64,000 bases of DNA, from NCBI GenBank assembly GCA_027625915.1, contig JANTQA010000012.1, forward strand, positions 1,333,001-1,397,000, read 5' to 3'. This DNA is from Anaeramoeba flamelloides (Eukaryota; Metamonada; Anaeramoebidae). Under the pieces are notes generated by a model, which ran no database searches, was not told the origin of the DNA, and saw only the letters and a program-made list of their open reading frames with translations. Positions 1 through 11,930 of this stretch are shown piece after piece; the stretch's first letter is position 1; the number at the start of each line of letters is the position of its first letter. The translations under genes were made by a program, and so were the position numbers.

Positions 1-1025
1 TTGTAGTATCATTCTAAAATATAAGAAACTCTTTAAAATATAAAAAAGCACTCAACTGAATATTTAAAACTCATTAAAACAAAACAATAAAAATAAAAAT
101 TAAATATTTTAAAAATTGATTTACCCTTTTATTTGAAATGAGAAATCTCGTTTTGTAAATTGTAAAGAAAAAAATTTATAAAATCAAAATAAACTCCATT
201 TCAAAAATTGTCACTCACCTTAAATAATAAATTGAAAAAAAATATATATCCTTTAGTCTTCAAGAGCAACTAATTATTAAATCTGATTAATAATTCATTT
301 TTAAATCATTCTAAACTTATAAAAGCCTAATATTTTAAAAATTATAAAAAATAAAATAAAAACTAAAAAAAAGCGAGTAAAAATTGTTGAAATGAGCATT
401 ACAGATTTTTATTTACTCAACTTTCACTGAAAAAAAGTTGAACAACAAGATTTTTTATGAATAATTAAATTCATTTTAAAAGACATTACATAGTCGAAAT
501 TTTCATAGTGATTATTTGTCTTTTCGAAGATCTTTTTTTTTTACACTTGATCTTTTTTAAAAAAAAAAAACAAAAGAAAAAAATGAAAATTGATCAAAAA
601 AAGAAATCAAAAAAAAAATGAAAAAGAAAAACAAAAAAAAAACAAAAATTTGAAAAAGCAAAACCAAAATTTGCAAAATTAGAAAAAATGATTCTGATCC
701 AAAAATTTGAAAATATTTTTTTGAGAAAACTACTGAGAATAAATCCTCAAAACAGCTTCCATTAACATTATAAAGTGAGTCAAAATTTTTTAAATCTAGT
801 TTAGTTTAAATCATATTCAATTTTTAAAAAATCCTATATTTTTTCAAAAATATATCTCAAAATTTTATGATTTTATGTTTACTTCTTCTTGTAATAATTT
901 TTATAAAAAAATCCTCTAAACTTTCTTTTAAATTTTTTTATTTCTTTTTCTTTTTTTTATTTCTTATTCTTTTTATTTGTTTGTTTGTTTGTTTGTTTTT
1001 TATTACTTACTATAATCATGATTAG
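1..1025. other. AT-rich non-coding flank / presumed intron
   Basis: No convincing coding signal was seen on either strand. The last ~150 bases form a long pyrimidine-rich tract with a run of TTTG repeats, followed by TACTATAAT and an AG at 1024-1025. This is what a branch point and 3' splice site look like, so at least this part is probably intron. A GTGAGT at 775-780 could be a donor, but the bases before it do not read as V-ATPase protein. Confidence 0.5.
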
Positions 1026-1179
1026 CTCTGGTGGTGTTGTTTTAAATACAGCAAATGGGAAAATCACATGTACCAATACTTTAGATTATCGTCTTTTATT
1101 GGCATTTGAAGGTCTCTTACCAGAAATTCGTAAATTATTATTTGAATTCAATGCAGATCAAGTAGATGGAAATTTTTAA
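1026..1179 (+). CDS. ATP6V1E: V-type ATPase subunit E, C-terminal exon only
   Basis: This exon encodes about 50 residues that match the C-terminus of V-ATPase subunit E, the peripheral-stalk protein that ties the V1 ATPase head to the membrane sector of the proton pump. The diagnostic run is SGGVVL, then NTLD.RL, then LLPEIRKLLF before a TAA. Family members carry the same order (GGV, NTLDARL, LPEIRK.LF), usually preceded by a Cys. The exon starts after the AG at 1024-1025, which leaves C as the last base of a split codon. The open frame continues upstream to an ATG at 985, but that part is pyrimidine-tract intron. The other ~175 residues expected of the family are not visible upstream in the window. 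It is therefore either the last exon of a gene with an intron over 1 kb or an orphan fragment. Confidence 0.75.
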
Positions 1180-1364
1180 ATGAAATTTGTGAAAAAAAAA
1201 TAATAATAATAATTTTTACTTTTTAGTTTTATTATATTTTAAATATTCGATAATTTCTTTTCTAAAAATATTTCAATTTGTAATAGAAATAAATTATATT
1301 GTTAATTTCAATAAATAATACAAGAATATTTTTTTTTTTAATTTAATAAACGTTATATTTTCAA

Positions 1365-1760
1365 AAATGATGATTAATCCTTTATATAACGTATTTCCCA
1401 AAAAAGTGGTAATTTTTTTTTTACATTTCATCAAATATTCTCTTTGTTAGTGGTTCTATTATAAACTGATAATATCAAATTCAGTGTGAAAGTTATATTA
1501 ATTGAATCAGCATCAATTGGATTAACTTCAAAATATTTTCAGTAAAATATTTCAAAAAATGACAAAAACATCAGAACTTTTTTTGGAGAAAACTAGGCAT
1601 GTTAATTGCAAGAAAAAAACTCGTAATAAGATAAGGATATAAATGTTTTTTAAATAACAAAAAATAGTTTAAAGTTTTGCGTTCTCTGGGAAATTTTGCC
1701 AAGATAAAAATTTTTGAGAAAACAATTGTTCGATCACAAAGAAAAAAAAACAATGATAAT
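1365..1760 (-). repeat. Dispersed repeat family I, reverse copy
   Basis: The reverse complement reads closely like 19600-20235 and 29430-30045. Shared landmarks include CCACTAACAAAGAG, a TTTGG(G/A)AATA block and CTCCAAAAAAAGT. The copies differ by many substitutions and length changes in A/T runs, so the family is old. No terminal repeats or coding capacity were recognised and its class is unknown. Confidence 0.6.
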
Positions 1761-1809
1761 TTCCACAGTAGAGAAATATCAAAAACTATTTTCCAGTTAA
1801 AGATGTCCA

Positions 1810-2330
1810 GTTGTGGAGGGTGAATTAAATATGTTTAAAGGGATTAAATTGATTTTAGAACAAAAAATTTCCTTATGAAAATTTTCAAAATTGAAATCAT
1901 TTTTTCAACTTTTTACAATATTTTTTGTTTTTTCTATTTTTTTTTGATATTATAATCCATTTATAAATTTTTTTTTTATTACAAGATCGATAGTCACTGT
2001 GTAAAAACGTGTTATTATACTGTTACGAAAAAGTGGAAATGGTTGTAGAGAAATAATAATGTTTTCTATCGGAATTTTATTTGATATGAATAGGAGATCA
2101 CAATAGAATTGGTATTTTTACTTTACGTCCCCTAAGAATTTGAGTTTTTCTATTTCGAATAAAATATATTGATTTATTAGTTTTATTTCATTCCAGTATC
2201 AACTTTTCTTTGATGTGTATTATTCTACATAATTTAATTTATTTTTCAGAGTCAAATTATAAAAAATAATTGATATTTGAAAAAAATGTTGGGACCCTTT
2301 GACTGATACGAAGTTTATAAAAACGGGAAA
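1810..2330 (+). repeat. Dispersed repeat family A, copy 1
   Basis: It aligns along its whole length with 58270-58830. Shared blocks are GGTGAATTA, TTTAAAGGG, AAAATTGAAATCATTTTTT, TATTACAAGATC, GTAGAGAAAT and AAAAAATAATTGATATTTGA. The second half also matches 8725-9060 in reverse. No protein or terminal repeat was recognised. Confidence 0.65.
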
Positions 2331-2458
2331 AATAATCTTCCTCTTTTTTATTTTATGTAACATAAAACAAAAAAGCAAATTGGTTATTATTAAGAACCAA
2401 TAACTGATTATTAATAACAATTTTGGAAATGAATAAAGTTATATTCAGATTTAGATTA

Positions 2459-2659
2459 TAGTCGGTTAACTTTTAAGGAATAAAATTTCAACAAAAAATC
2501 AGGCACAAATAAATTTTCAAAATTAGCCCAAAATTTAGCATCTATTAAAATAATTTTGAGTAAAAAAAAAAAAAAATTCCAAAAATAAATCTTAATTTGA
2601 GAATTGTTTTCGTGCCTTAATTTTTGTTCCAAATTTGTGTATTAAAAGTTAACTGGCTT
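2459..2659. mobile_element. Palindromic TA-flanked MITE, family C, copy 1
   Basis: This is a ~200-bp element whose two halves are near inverted copies. The left end reads TAGTCGGTTAACTTTTAAGG and the reverse complement of the right end reads AAGCCAGTTAACTTTTAAT. TA lies on both sides (2457-2458, 2660-2661). TA duplication and a short palindromic body with no coding capacity fit a non-autonomous Tc1/mariner-type element. Related copies are at 8006, 37926 and 56543, with a half copy near 23357. Confidence 0.7.
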
Positions 2660-3029
2660 TAAAAAAGGATTTTTTGAAATCAATAATTCCTTTTTTTGGG
2701 GGAAGTGGGCTGTTTGGAATCACATGGGTTATTGGTAATAGAAGAGCTGAATATAAAAATATCATATTTTTTATTGTAGCATATATATCAACTTAAATAG
2801 TTATATGTCTCTTTACAAGTCAATAATTTATTATTAACATAATTTACTTTCCAAAATAAATGATAATATATAAGAAAAAAAAAGAAATTGTTACTCAAAT
2901 TTATAAATTTTTTCTTAGAATATTTTCTTTTAAAAAAAAAATATCTGAGTATTTAATATTCATTTATCTTTGAATTTGTAAATTTTTGTTACTAGATTAA
3001 TATATATTATTGATAAAAATACCCAAGTC

Positions 3030-3400
3030 TGAGAATAACCAAGGTTTAGATTTTTAATTGTTAATATTGGTGGAAACAGTTGTGTAATTTCCATTATTTT
3101 CAATACAATCCTTTTTATAAATAACCAAATTTTTTATGAGCTCGGTAATAAACCTACTTAGGTTTCATTAAAGTTGGGTCTCCTGAATACGTGAGTAATT
3201 GTTAGATAAACAAAAGTAGATCTACTTTTTTTTGTACAAAAATTGAGTTTAATAGGTGATTACTAGAGTTTGGAAGATGATAATTTTTATTCTTGTTTTT
3301 TGATTGATTAAATCTTGTTTTTTCAATGGGTTGATTTAAATGTGTCATCATTACAATAAATGGGTTAGTTATAATTTCCAAATTTTTAATTATAAAAAAA
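3030..3400 (+). repeat. Dispersed repeat family K, copy 1
   Basis: It matches the reverse complement of 42330-42690. Shared landmarks are ACCAAATTTTTTATGA, GTAATAAA, AGTAGATCTA, GAGTTTGGAA and TTCTTGTTTTTTGATTGATT. No coding capacity or ends were recognised. Confidence 0.6.
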
Positions 3401-5795
3401 GGGGGGGTTAATTTTAAATAAATGAAATTACAAAACAATTCCCTTAATATTACAAATTAAAAATGTTGTCAAATTATTATTTTAATGTAAGGCATTTTTT
3501 TCAATACTGTATTTATATAAAAGGTAAAGATAATAATGTATTTTTTTTGGAAGAAAAAAGTGGTAATATATATCAATAGATAAAAGAATATTAATGGTAA
3601 TGTTTAAGGGTATATGTTTCAAATGAATTTTTAATATAGAATATAAATGTTATCATTTTATAGTGGTTAAGGCTATCACAATCTTTTCACAGCATTAAAA
3701 TAAATTAAACCTATTTTTTAGTACTTTTATAAATTCATTTTTTGATTTATTTATGTCCCTCCTCCATTTTTTTTTTTAAAGTGTTTGTAAAAGGTAAAGG
3801 AGAATAAAAAATCCTTATCTAAATTCGTAGATTTGTTCTTGATTTGATCTTAAATAAAGTATCTTATTCTGATTATGTTCTAAATACAAAAAAAATTCTA
3901 AAGTGGGATAAATCAGACTTTTTTTCTAATATATCTCGTTGGTAGTTACAACATGTATATAATGTCAATCTTGACATGTGTTCTGTTGAATTGGTTTCTT
4001 TTACTTGTATTGCTTAAAAACGGGATTTAAGGGAATTCTAAAAAAAAACATAATAACTAAGAAAAATTTTGATTGAGGGGATTATCAATACCTTAAAAAA
4101 ATTGGAATTAAAATATGTGATATTTTATTAAAAATTGTATTGTTTTTCTTAATTTCTTGATTAAAAAAAAAAAAGAAATAAAAATGAAAAACTTTAATTT
4201 TTTTTTAATTTTACAACAATTTAAATTTACGAGATCATATTATCAAAAAAAAAAATTTATTCAAATTAATTAATTTAATTTTTTTATGGTTATTATTTTT
4301 TCAAGATATAAAATTAAAATACATCCAATATCTATTTCCAGATAATAATTATACAAGTCTATGTAATTATTTGATTATAACCATATTGAAAAAATTCACA
4401 AAAACCAAATATTCGAGAGATCTCAAAAAATAATTATAATTATAATTTTGTTTTTTTAAAAGATTATTTTAGAAAAGAGAATTCCAGTTTTTATTGGTAT
4501 TCATTATATGTATTTTTATTTACAAGGTATATATTTTAAAAAATAATTCATTTTATTTGATAATATAATTTTAATATTATTAAACAATCTTATGTAAATG
4601 AATTAAAGTGTTTTTTTTTCTTTTCTTTTTAACAGTACTTCGAATTTTTTAGTAACTTATTTGTTCTAAAAAAAAATAATAATAAACTTCTTTTTATTTT
4701 CCTGATGCAAAAGTGACATAATATTTTCAAGATAATTCTTTTGAATTTCCCTAAATATAAATAAATCAAATTTTTAGAATAATTATCTTAATTTATTTAA
4801 TTTTGTTTTAATATTTACTCAAATTCAACCCATCACTTTTAAAAAATTTATCTGAATAATAAAATCAAAAAATAATTTTTTCTATTACCTTTCCAAAATT
4901 TACAATTCTTTATTTTAGAAATTATAAAATAATACTTTGATTCATAATAATTATTCTTTTGTACTTACAAGATTAATTTAAAATTTTAATTTTAATTTCG
5001 ATTCCGAGTCAATTTTAATAAAATGTACAATTATTTGGAATCCTGAGATTGTATTGGATAAAGATTTAAATTACAAAACATGGTATTGGTCTTCATATCA
5101 ATGTTAAAAATCAATACAAACTTCTCATTTAATAACTTTTCAAGAAATTTTAAAATATTTTAGAATTCAAAAATAATAATTTGAATATATAAAAAACTTC
5201 AAAAAAACAATCAATTTTGAAAAATAAAATTAAAAGAAACAAATTAAACCAGTGATCTGATCAAAAGATATTTTTCTTTTGGTTTTATACCTGGTGGGTT
5301 GGTTGGCGAACACTTACATCAACAATACTTATTATTATTTCAGGAATAATCCTTGAATCTCAACTTAATATCATATTGGATTTACTAACAATACAAATAC
5401 ATAGAATAATAGAATTCATGAAGCGTATTCTATATTTTTATTTCTCTTTGGTTACAACAATCACTTGACTAATCATTTTTCTAAAAAAGCAGTTTAACTT
5501 TAAAACATTTCATAAAAAGGTTTAATAGGAAATGATCGATCTCAAGATTGTTTTCAATTTCTTTGTTTTTTTTTACGGATCAAAGTACAAATTGTTTCTT
5601 TTTATAATTTTAGAGTAAGTCTATTAAAATAATTCCCTTAAACCAGAAGTCAACACTTTAACTTTTTTTTTTAATTTATAATTGGATCTGAAAACTGTCT
5701 TGTTTGTTTAGTTGTGGTTTTTGTTTGATTTTTAGTATTTAAAGAGACTTTTTTTAAAAAAAGTTATTAGATTGTTTTTCCAACATAAAAATAAA

Positions 5796-5892
5796 ATGCC
5801 ACAATAGAATATCGATATAAGAACAAAAGTTAAACCATTTCACATTCCCCAAAGTAGATTCAACAAATCAACTTAACATTCTATTGTGGCAT
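5796..5892. repeat. 97-bp unit with 15-bp perfect inverted ends
   Basis: ATGCCACAATAGAAT at 5796-5810 is repeated in exact inverted form at 5878-5892, around a ~67-base spacer. It could be a very short MITE remnant or a transcribed hairpin. No target duplication is clear. Confidence 0.6.
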
Positions 5893-6307
5893 TTAATTTT
5901 ACTTGTGAAATAAATAATTAATAAATTATTTTTCAACAAGTACTTGAAATACTAAAAAGCAACTAGACACAGCCAAAGTAAAAAATGTTGTTTTCTAGTC
6001 TTCTTCAGAGAAAATATTGACAAGTGAAAATTTTAACTTTATGATGGCTACTCCCTTAAGAAGTTTTTATGTCCAAAGATTTTCAAATTAATTATAAAAA
6101 CAGAACTAAAGTTCAGGTTAGATTCTAATTTCATTTTTCATCTGTTTCTCACAATCTGGAAATAATAATAAAAAAAAAAAGCAAAAAATAAAAAAAAGAC
6201 AAAAAGTTGAAACAAATAAAAAAAAAAAATGTTAACCATAATTTCTTTCATTTTCTTAATATTTTTTTTTTTGTGAAAACAAGGATTGCTTGATTGAAAG
6301 AAATAGT

Positions 6308-7457
6308 TTATTTTTTTTTGTCTTTAATGTTTGTTGACAGCCAAGTTAATCCTTCAAACAAACCGTCACCGTTAATAGCACACGTTGGTTGAACGAACCA
6401 ATTTCTGTCTCTTAATTTGTGTAACTCTAATCTTTCTGTGATTTCGGCTGGGGTCATTACATTTGGAAGATCTTGTTTGTTTGCAAAAACAAGAAGTAAA
6501 GATTCTCTCATTTCTCGATCTGAAATGATTTTGTGGAGTTCGTTTCTTGCTTCGTCAATTCTTGCTCGATCATTGGAATCAACAACAAAGATTAAACCTT
6601 GGGTCCCAGTGAAGTAGTGTCTCCAAAGAGGTCGAATTTTTTCTTGTCCACCAACCTTTTAGAAATTTTTTAAAATTTTACAAAAAATAAACGAATAAAC
6701 AGATTTGTTTTATGATGGTAATTATTGTTTGCAAAAAGTTTTTTGTAAATTGGGTATTTGGTTTTTTTTTTTTTTTTTTTCAAAGTTTTGTTTGTGTTGT
6801 TTCGAGATTTGTATAACCACACTTGGTTGTGAAATTGAAAATTTGGTGAGGGAAACAGAATAAAGATTTTTTTTGAATTTTAATTTTGGTTTGAAAGAAA
6901 CAATTTTCACAAGTCAGAAAAATAAAAAATGAGAAAAGATTGCAACATAAAAAAAAGCAAAAAAGAAATGGATCAAAGTGAAAATAGAACTTACATCCCA
7001 GACATTAAATTTAACGTTTTTGTATTGAACTGTTTCAACATTAAAACCAACAGTTCTATAAGATTAAGAAAATGAAAAAAAAAAAAATCAAAGAAAGAAT
7101 AAAATGAATAAAAGGTTCAGCCAAATGAAATTTTTTTTTTTTTGTTTTTTAAGGAGAAAAACAAAAAAGAGAAAAGAGAACTTACGGGATAGTGGTAACG
7201 CTTTGTCCCAATTTTAATTTATAAAGCACAGTTGTTTTACCAGCTGCATCAAGACCCAACATTAAGAGTCTCATTTCTTTTTTCCCAAAGATCTTTTTTT
7301 TTAATTTAGAAATAGCTTTGCCTGTTGTAAATAAGGAGAGGAAGAAGAGAAATTAAAAACATTTGTTTTTGATTTTTTTTTTTTTATTTTTTTTTTAATT
7401 TCTTTTTAATCACAAAAAGAGAAAAGTCAAAGAAAAACAAAATAAAGCCGTACCCAT
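6308..7457 (-). CDS. ARF6: Arf6-type small GTPase
   Basis: Four exons on the minus strand, 7457-7454, 7321-7186, 7055-6995 and 6655-6308, give 182 residues against ~175-181 for the family. All introns are GT-AG (132, 130 and 339 bases). The start MGK carries the Gly-2 used for myristoylation, followed by a basic amphipathic helix. The GTP-binding signature is complete: P-loop GLDAAGKTT, switch [30 protein letters not shown], and a final CA.NGDG.FEGL. The assignment to Arf6 rather than Arf1 rests on the short KEMR N-terminus, [45 protein letters not shown] and RDRNWFVQP. Known Arf6 proteins act at the plasma membrane and endosomes in membrane recycling and actin remodelling. The first coding exon holds only ATGG, so codon 2 spans the first intron. 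Confidence 0.93.
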
Positions 7458-8005
7458 TTTGAATGAATTTTAATCTCGATTGACAGAAACTTAAAAATAA
7501 ATTTTTTGTTGTTAAAAACCGAAAAATGAAAAGTAAAAAATTAAAAAATACGTTATTTAATAATTTTGTAAGGTGAAAAATCAAATTTTAATGATAAAAA
7601 TCCCATTAAAATTCAGAAAAATACTTTTACTTTGGAATTCCTAAAAAATAGAAACGTTCTCGGTTTTTAATAAAACTCTTTAAAAAATAAAGTGTAAAAA
7701 TTTTCACTTCATTTTTCCTATTTCCCTATTCTTTCTGAAAATCAATTTCAAGAATAAGCTGTTACATGTACTTTCTATTTATTAGTTTCGTTTTTTGTTC
7801 TTTTTCTTGGGTGAATTAAGAATACGAAATAAAAGGAATTTTGAAGTATCACAAAAATTATTATTGAGATAAACATTTATCCTTTTCAAATACTTGGATA
7901 TTAAATTTAACTGAATACTTCATTTAGGATTCTTAATAAGAGTGAATACAAAAAAGCGACAAACAAATTAAAAGAGATCTTTGCTCACAATTAATTTCTT
8001 TGGTA

Positions 8006-8201
8006 CAGAAAGTGAAACTTTGTGGAACCAAACTTTGAACTGAATTTAAGGCACAAAAAAAATTTACAATTAAAGCACAAAAATGGAATTGTTTTTTTTA
8101 CAATTCATTTTATTGGAATTTGAATTTTACGCTTTAATTTGAGATTGTTATTGTGCCCTAAATTTCTTTGCAAGTTTGTGCCTTAAAAGTGAAACTTACG
8201 A
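8006..8201. mobile_element. Palindromic TA-flanked MITE, family C, copy 2
   Basis: This is a 196-bp copy with TA at 8004-8005 and 8202-8203. The inner blocks TTTAAGGCACAAA on the left and TTTGTGCCTTAAAAGTG on the right match the other family members. The left arm is more diverged than the right. Confidence 0.6.
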
Positions 8202-8724
8202 TATATAAAACTTTGTTTCTGTTAAGGACTATCTGAATTTTAAGCTCTGTGGGCATTGAAATACAAAGCAGTAAATAGATTAAGTCATTTAAAATAGAGT
8301 AAATTGAGGGAAAGTCAAAATATTGCCAATTTTTAGCAATTTAAGATTTTGACTAAAATCATTTATTGATCCAAAAACTTTTCGAAATATCCCAACAAAG
8401 TAAGGCAAAAATAAAAAGCTATTTTTTTTGATATTGGGAAAATATCACTCCACTTTCTTTTCAAATGTATGACTACATTCATCACCAACTCTAACATGCT
8501 TCAATATAAAGTGGAGTGACATTTTTCCAATATCCTTTTGGAAGTTGAAAATTTTAAGTGAAAAATTTTGGATTTGGAAAGTAATTTTTTTTTGCATTCC
8601 TCAATAAAAACCTAAATTTTACATTTTAACAAGATCTATTGACTCAACATTCTTTTGAGTTAATGATTCGTGTTGTGGGTATAAAACCAATAGCCACTGG
8701 GGATAAAATTCAAATAATCCTTAA

Positions 8725-9060
8725 AGTTGTCCAACTTTTTTTTCAAATATCAATTATTTTCTTCAATTGTCCTTTGAGGACCAAATGTGAAACAACTAGA
8801 ATAATACAAATCAAAGATTTATTGATATCCCTCTGAAATAAAACTTTTAAATTATTATATTTTGATAATTATTGAAAAACTCAAATTCATAATGAAAGAC
8901 ATGTAGAAAAACAGCAAGGTGCTTTTTGATTACCGACTGATATTTGATAAATAAATAGGAAATAATTTTAACTTGATTTTCCATACATTTCATTTAGAAA
9001 TAAAGTCCCCAAACGAAGTAGGAAGAGATTTGTGATCTCTATTTGAATAAAGAAATGAAA
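8725..9060 (-). repeat. Dispersed repeat family A, reverse partial copy
   Basis: The reverse complement matches the second half of 1810-2330. Landmarks are GAATTTGAGTTTTTC, AGTTTTATTTCA, ATATCAA, TTTGAT.TGTATTATTCTA and AAATAATTGATATTTGAAAAAAA.GTTGG. The copy lacks the first part of the family. Confidence 0.6.
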
Positions 9061-9559
9061 ATCAAGTAAAAAATTTTCACATTTATTATTTAAATATCAG
9101 GATCAAAGATTGAATAAAATTCCAATAGAGCTAAATATAATTACTCTACAATCATTTCAATAGTTTCAATAATCATCAGAATAACACTTTTTTACAAAAT
9201 GACGATTGGCCTTGTAATAAAAAAAAATTTGCAACTGTATTACCATACAAAAAAAAATCGAAAAAAAGTTATAAGAAAGTTATGAAAAAATGGTTTCAAT
9301 GATGAAAATTTCCAAAATAAATTTGTTTTTTATATTCAATACAAAATCTTAAAGCCATGTTATTCACACATTACAACTGGATACCTTTGGCTGGAAAACA
9401 ATTTATATATACCCCTAAACACCTGGATTTTTTCAATTTTGAAATAAAAGGTTTAAAATAATATGTTCTGCTAGATATTTCCGGTGTTTTATCCGTCTTG
9501 AATATATCTTTGTATTATAATAAGAACCCCAAATAGTTCAATTGTTAAGTAGTTCTATT

Positions 9560-9561
<2 letters not shown>

Positions 9562-9591
<30 letters not shown>
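9562..9591. repeat. (AT)n microsatellite
   Basis: About 15 uninterrupted TA units lie inside repeat H copy 1. Similar short (TA)n runs occur near 24222, 36847, 40219, 41635 and 62511. Confidence 0.9.
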
Positions 9592-9592
<1 letters not shown>

Positions 9593-9650
9593 CATTTTTT
9601 TTTTAAAGATTTTTATTATTGATTTTTACTTTTTTTAAATTAGAAAATTA

Positions 9651-10180
9651 AACTAGATTCCAAAAATTTGGACACAGTTTAAACAGTTGAAAGAACATCA
9701 TTACTATACTTTAAATTCAAATTGGAAAGAATTTTGATTTTACAAACTATTTCATTTTTTGTCTTTTTTGTTTTGTTTTCATTTCCTTTTTTGCAGTTAC
9801 GTAATCTGTTTCGTTAGATCTCGAAATTTTTTTTCAATGATTGTTAGAAGGTTAGTGTTGAGTTTGTTAAATTGGAAAATCAAATACAATTGGTAGATGG
9901 TATCTTATCATTTGATCGATCAACAATTGTTGGTGAAATTTGAACAAATTTACACAATACATTTTTTGTTCCGCTCGTTTCATTATTTTGGAAACACCTG
10001 TTTTTATTTTTGAGTTTTAAATTTTTTTCTTTTATTTGGATGGAAATGATTACTTATAAAAACATTAATACCTTGTAACTTAAATGTTGTTTTATATTAG
10101 GTTTGGGAAAATACAATAAATTGGGTTTTTTTTTTGCCTATTTTTGATTTTGGGTGTGTCCAAATTTTTGGAACGGGGTT
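9651..10180. mobile_element. Tc1/mariner-type MITE, family B, copy 1
   Basis: This 530-bp element is bounded by TA duplications at 9649-9650 and 10181-10182. Its terminal inverted repeat shares the exact core TTCCAAAAATTTGGACACA, preceded by AACTAGA on the left and AACCCCG on the right. CCAAAA.TTTGGACAC is a core often seen in Tc1-like transposon ends. No transposase frame is present, so the element is non-autonomous. Internal blocks such as GATCGATCAACAATTGTTGG and CATTTCCTTTTTTGCAG recur in the copy at 28855. Confidence 0.8.
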
Positions 10181-11039
10181 TAGTTACAAGAAGAGCCATT
10201 TAAAACATAATCATAACTTAATTAATAAAAATATCTTAAACACTTTTATTAATTTTATGATAAAAAATAAATAAAGAAAGAAAATACATTATTGTGAAAT
10301 TTTTATTTTTTTTTTTTTGAGATAAAATTTTAATAAATAATGAATTGAAGGAAAAATAAAATTTCAAACTTTTTTCCAGAATTAAAAATGTAATTAGAGT
10401 AATCTTCTAAAATATTAATTTATGCAATGGACAATAATTTATAAAACAACATATATATCATCAACAATACCGCTGTGAAAAGTTGATTAAATTATGAATT
10501 TATTGAATTGTTTTTTAAATTTACCCTATTAACTTTTTACACCTAATGTTGCAATGTCTACTTAAACTTCAGAGTTTCCAACTTTCATCATTTGAATCTA
10601 TCTTGCGATTTTAATATCTTCTATCAATAGTTGTTATACACGGAATTGGTTGTTTTTTTAAGTGGGTTACAAAATTCGTAGTATTTTGGATAAGGACAAA
10701 ACAATATCTCTATCGGAACATAGCTTTAATTGACAAATGTATTAAAATAAATAGAGAAAGCTAAAATTAAAATATTTGTTTGATAACCTCTCGAGTATCC
10801 AAGATATTTTGATAATATATTGATAAATTCTTCTTAAACGTTATCAAGCTTGAAAATAATATGAATTAATCGAATGGTTAATGGGTTCAAGTTTTCAAAC
10901 TTTTTCAAGTCAAATTTTGGATTTGGAAAAATATACCGAAGTACTTTTTAAGGGATTATCTTCAGCCAAGTAGAATGATAAAATAAACGCGTGTTGTTAT
11001 TTAATATAAATCACATTATTGAGGGATGGTTCAAATCTC

Positions 11040-11930
11040 TCTAAAAAACCGATTAGTCAAGTAGTAATATTTGTTGATCTCTTCAATAACAATTGATCTT
11101 TGTATTAGTTAAAAACCCAACAATTTCAGAAAAAAATCTCTATTTCACCACAAATATAAAGGTTGAATTATCAATATTTGGACTCCAAAGTTGTAAATTT
11201 TTTTCTTAAATTTTTCTCAAATGTAGATTAATCTCAAAAAAAAAATTTTTTTTTTAAATAATTCAATAATTAACCAATATATTGTTTTGACAAATTATTT
11301 CTAAAATATTGCAAATATATTGATGTTATAATTGACTTTATAAAAATGAAACAATACTGTTAATTGCAAAATTAAAAGATCAAAAATTCCCTTCAGCTTT
11401 CCTAAAAAATAACATCTCAAGAAAAAAAATAAATCTTCAATATTCCTGGAATTCTAGAAAAGAAAATTAACAATAAAAAGCGATTTTGAGGAATTCTCTA
11501 ATTTAAATATCACATTATTTATAAGATATAATTTTGGAAAGCTGTATGGAAATTTTGTTCAATTTATTTTGCAACAAATAGTATTAACCAGTATTTGGGT
11601 GTTTATGTTGTTGATTATTAAGTTAATCTTTGAAATTAAAAAATTAAAAAAATAGTTACTTTTGGACATTTTAAAGATAAATAATTAAAATACTGTAAAT
11701 ACCACTATTTTGAGTTTCTATTTTTAGATATGTAAAAGGAATTAAAAAAAAAAAAAAAATGATGATTTTTAATTAGTGATCATCTGCAAAAAAATGAAAT
11801 AATTTATACTTCATTAATCTTTATGATGGTTTTTCGAGTTATTTGAGCCATGGCGTACTAATATCATTTACATTCAATTACAACACACTTTGATTATATA
11901 GAAATCTAGGGTGGTACTTCATCCTTCAGG
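11040..11930 (+). repeat. Dispersed repeat family G, copy 1
   Basis: It aligns with 32340-33040 over most of its length. Clear blocks are AGTTAATCTTTGAAATTAAA, ATGATGATTTTTAA.TAGTGATCAT, TATTTGAGCCAT.GC and CTTTGATTATA.AGAAAT. No coding frame or terminal repeats were seen, so the class is unknown. Confidence 0.65.

Larger units (their letters stand above)
1180..6307. other. Intergenic, repeat-rich, no gene seen
   Basis: No frame in this 5.1-kb gap has a recognisable protein. It contains several dispersed repeats listed separately (1365-1760, 1810-2330, 2459-2659, 3030-3400) and a short inverted-repeat unit at 5796-5892. The remainder is A/T tracts. Short open frames here are random. Confidence 0.7.
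9400..10560 (+). repeat. Repeat family H, copy 1, interrupted by MITE B
   Basis: The parts on both sides of 9651-10180 match 12595-13100 in order. Matches include ACCCCTAAACACCTGGATTTTTTC against ACCCCTTAGCACCCCGGATTTGCC, then TTTTAAAGATTTTTATT, then TTAATTTTATGATAAAA.AAATAA. The MITE therefore inserted into an older H element, and the right edge is uncertain. Confidence 0.5.

Noticed and set aside
760-790. Possible upstream exon ending at the GTGAGT at 775
   Set aside because: The only in-phase reading is short, follows a stop closely and does not resemble V-ATPase subunit E.
10990-11060. GGTTCAAATC resembling a tRNA B box
   Set aside because: No A box, acceptor stem or anticodon arm can be drawn, and the surrounding sequence is AT-rich repeat.
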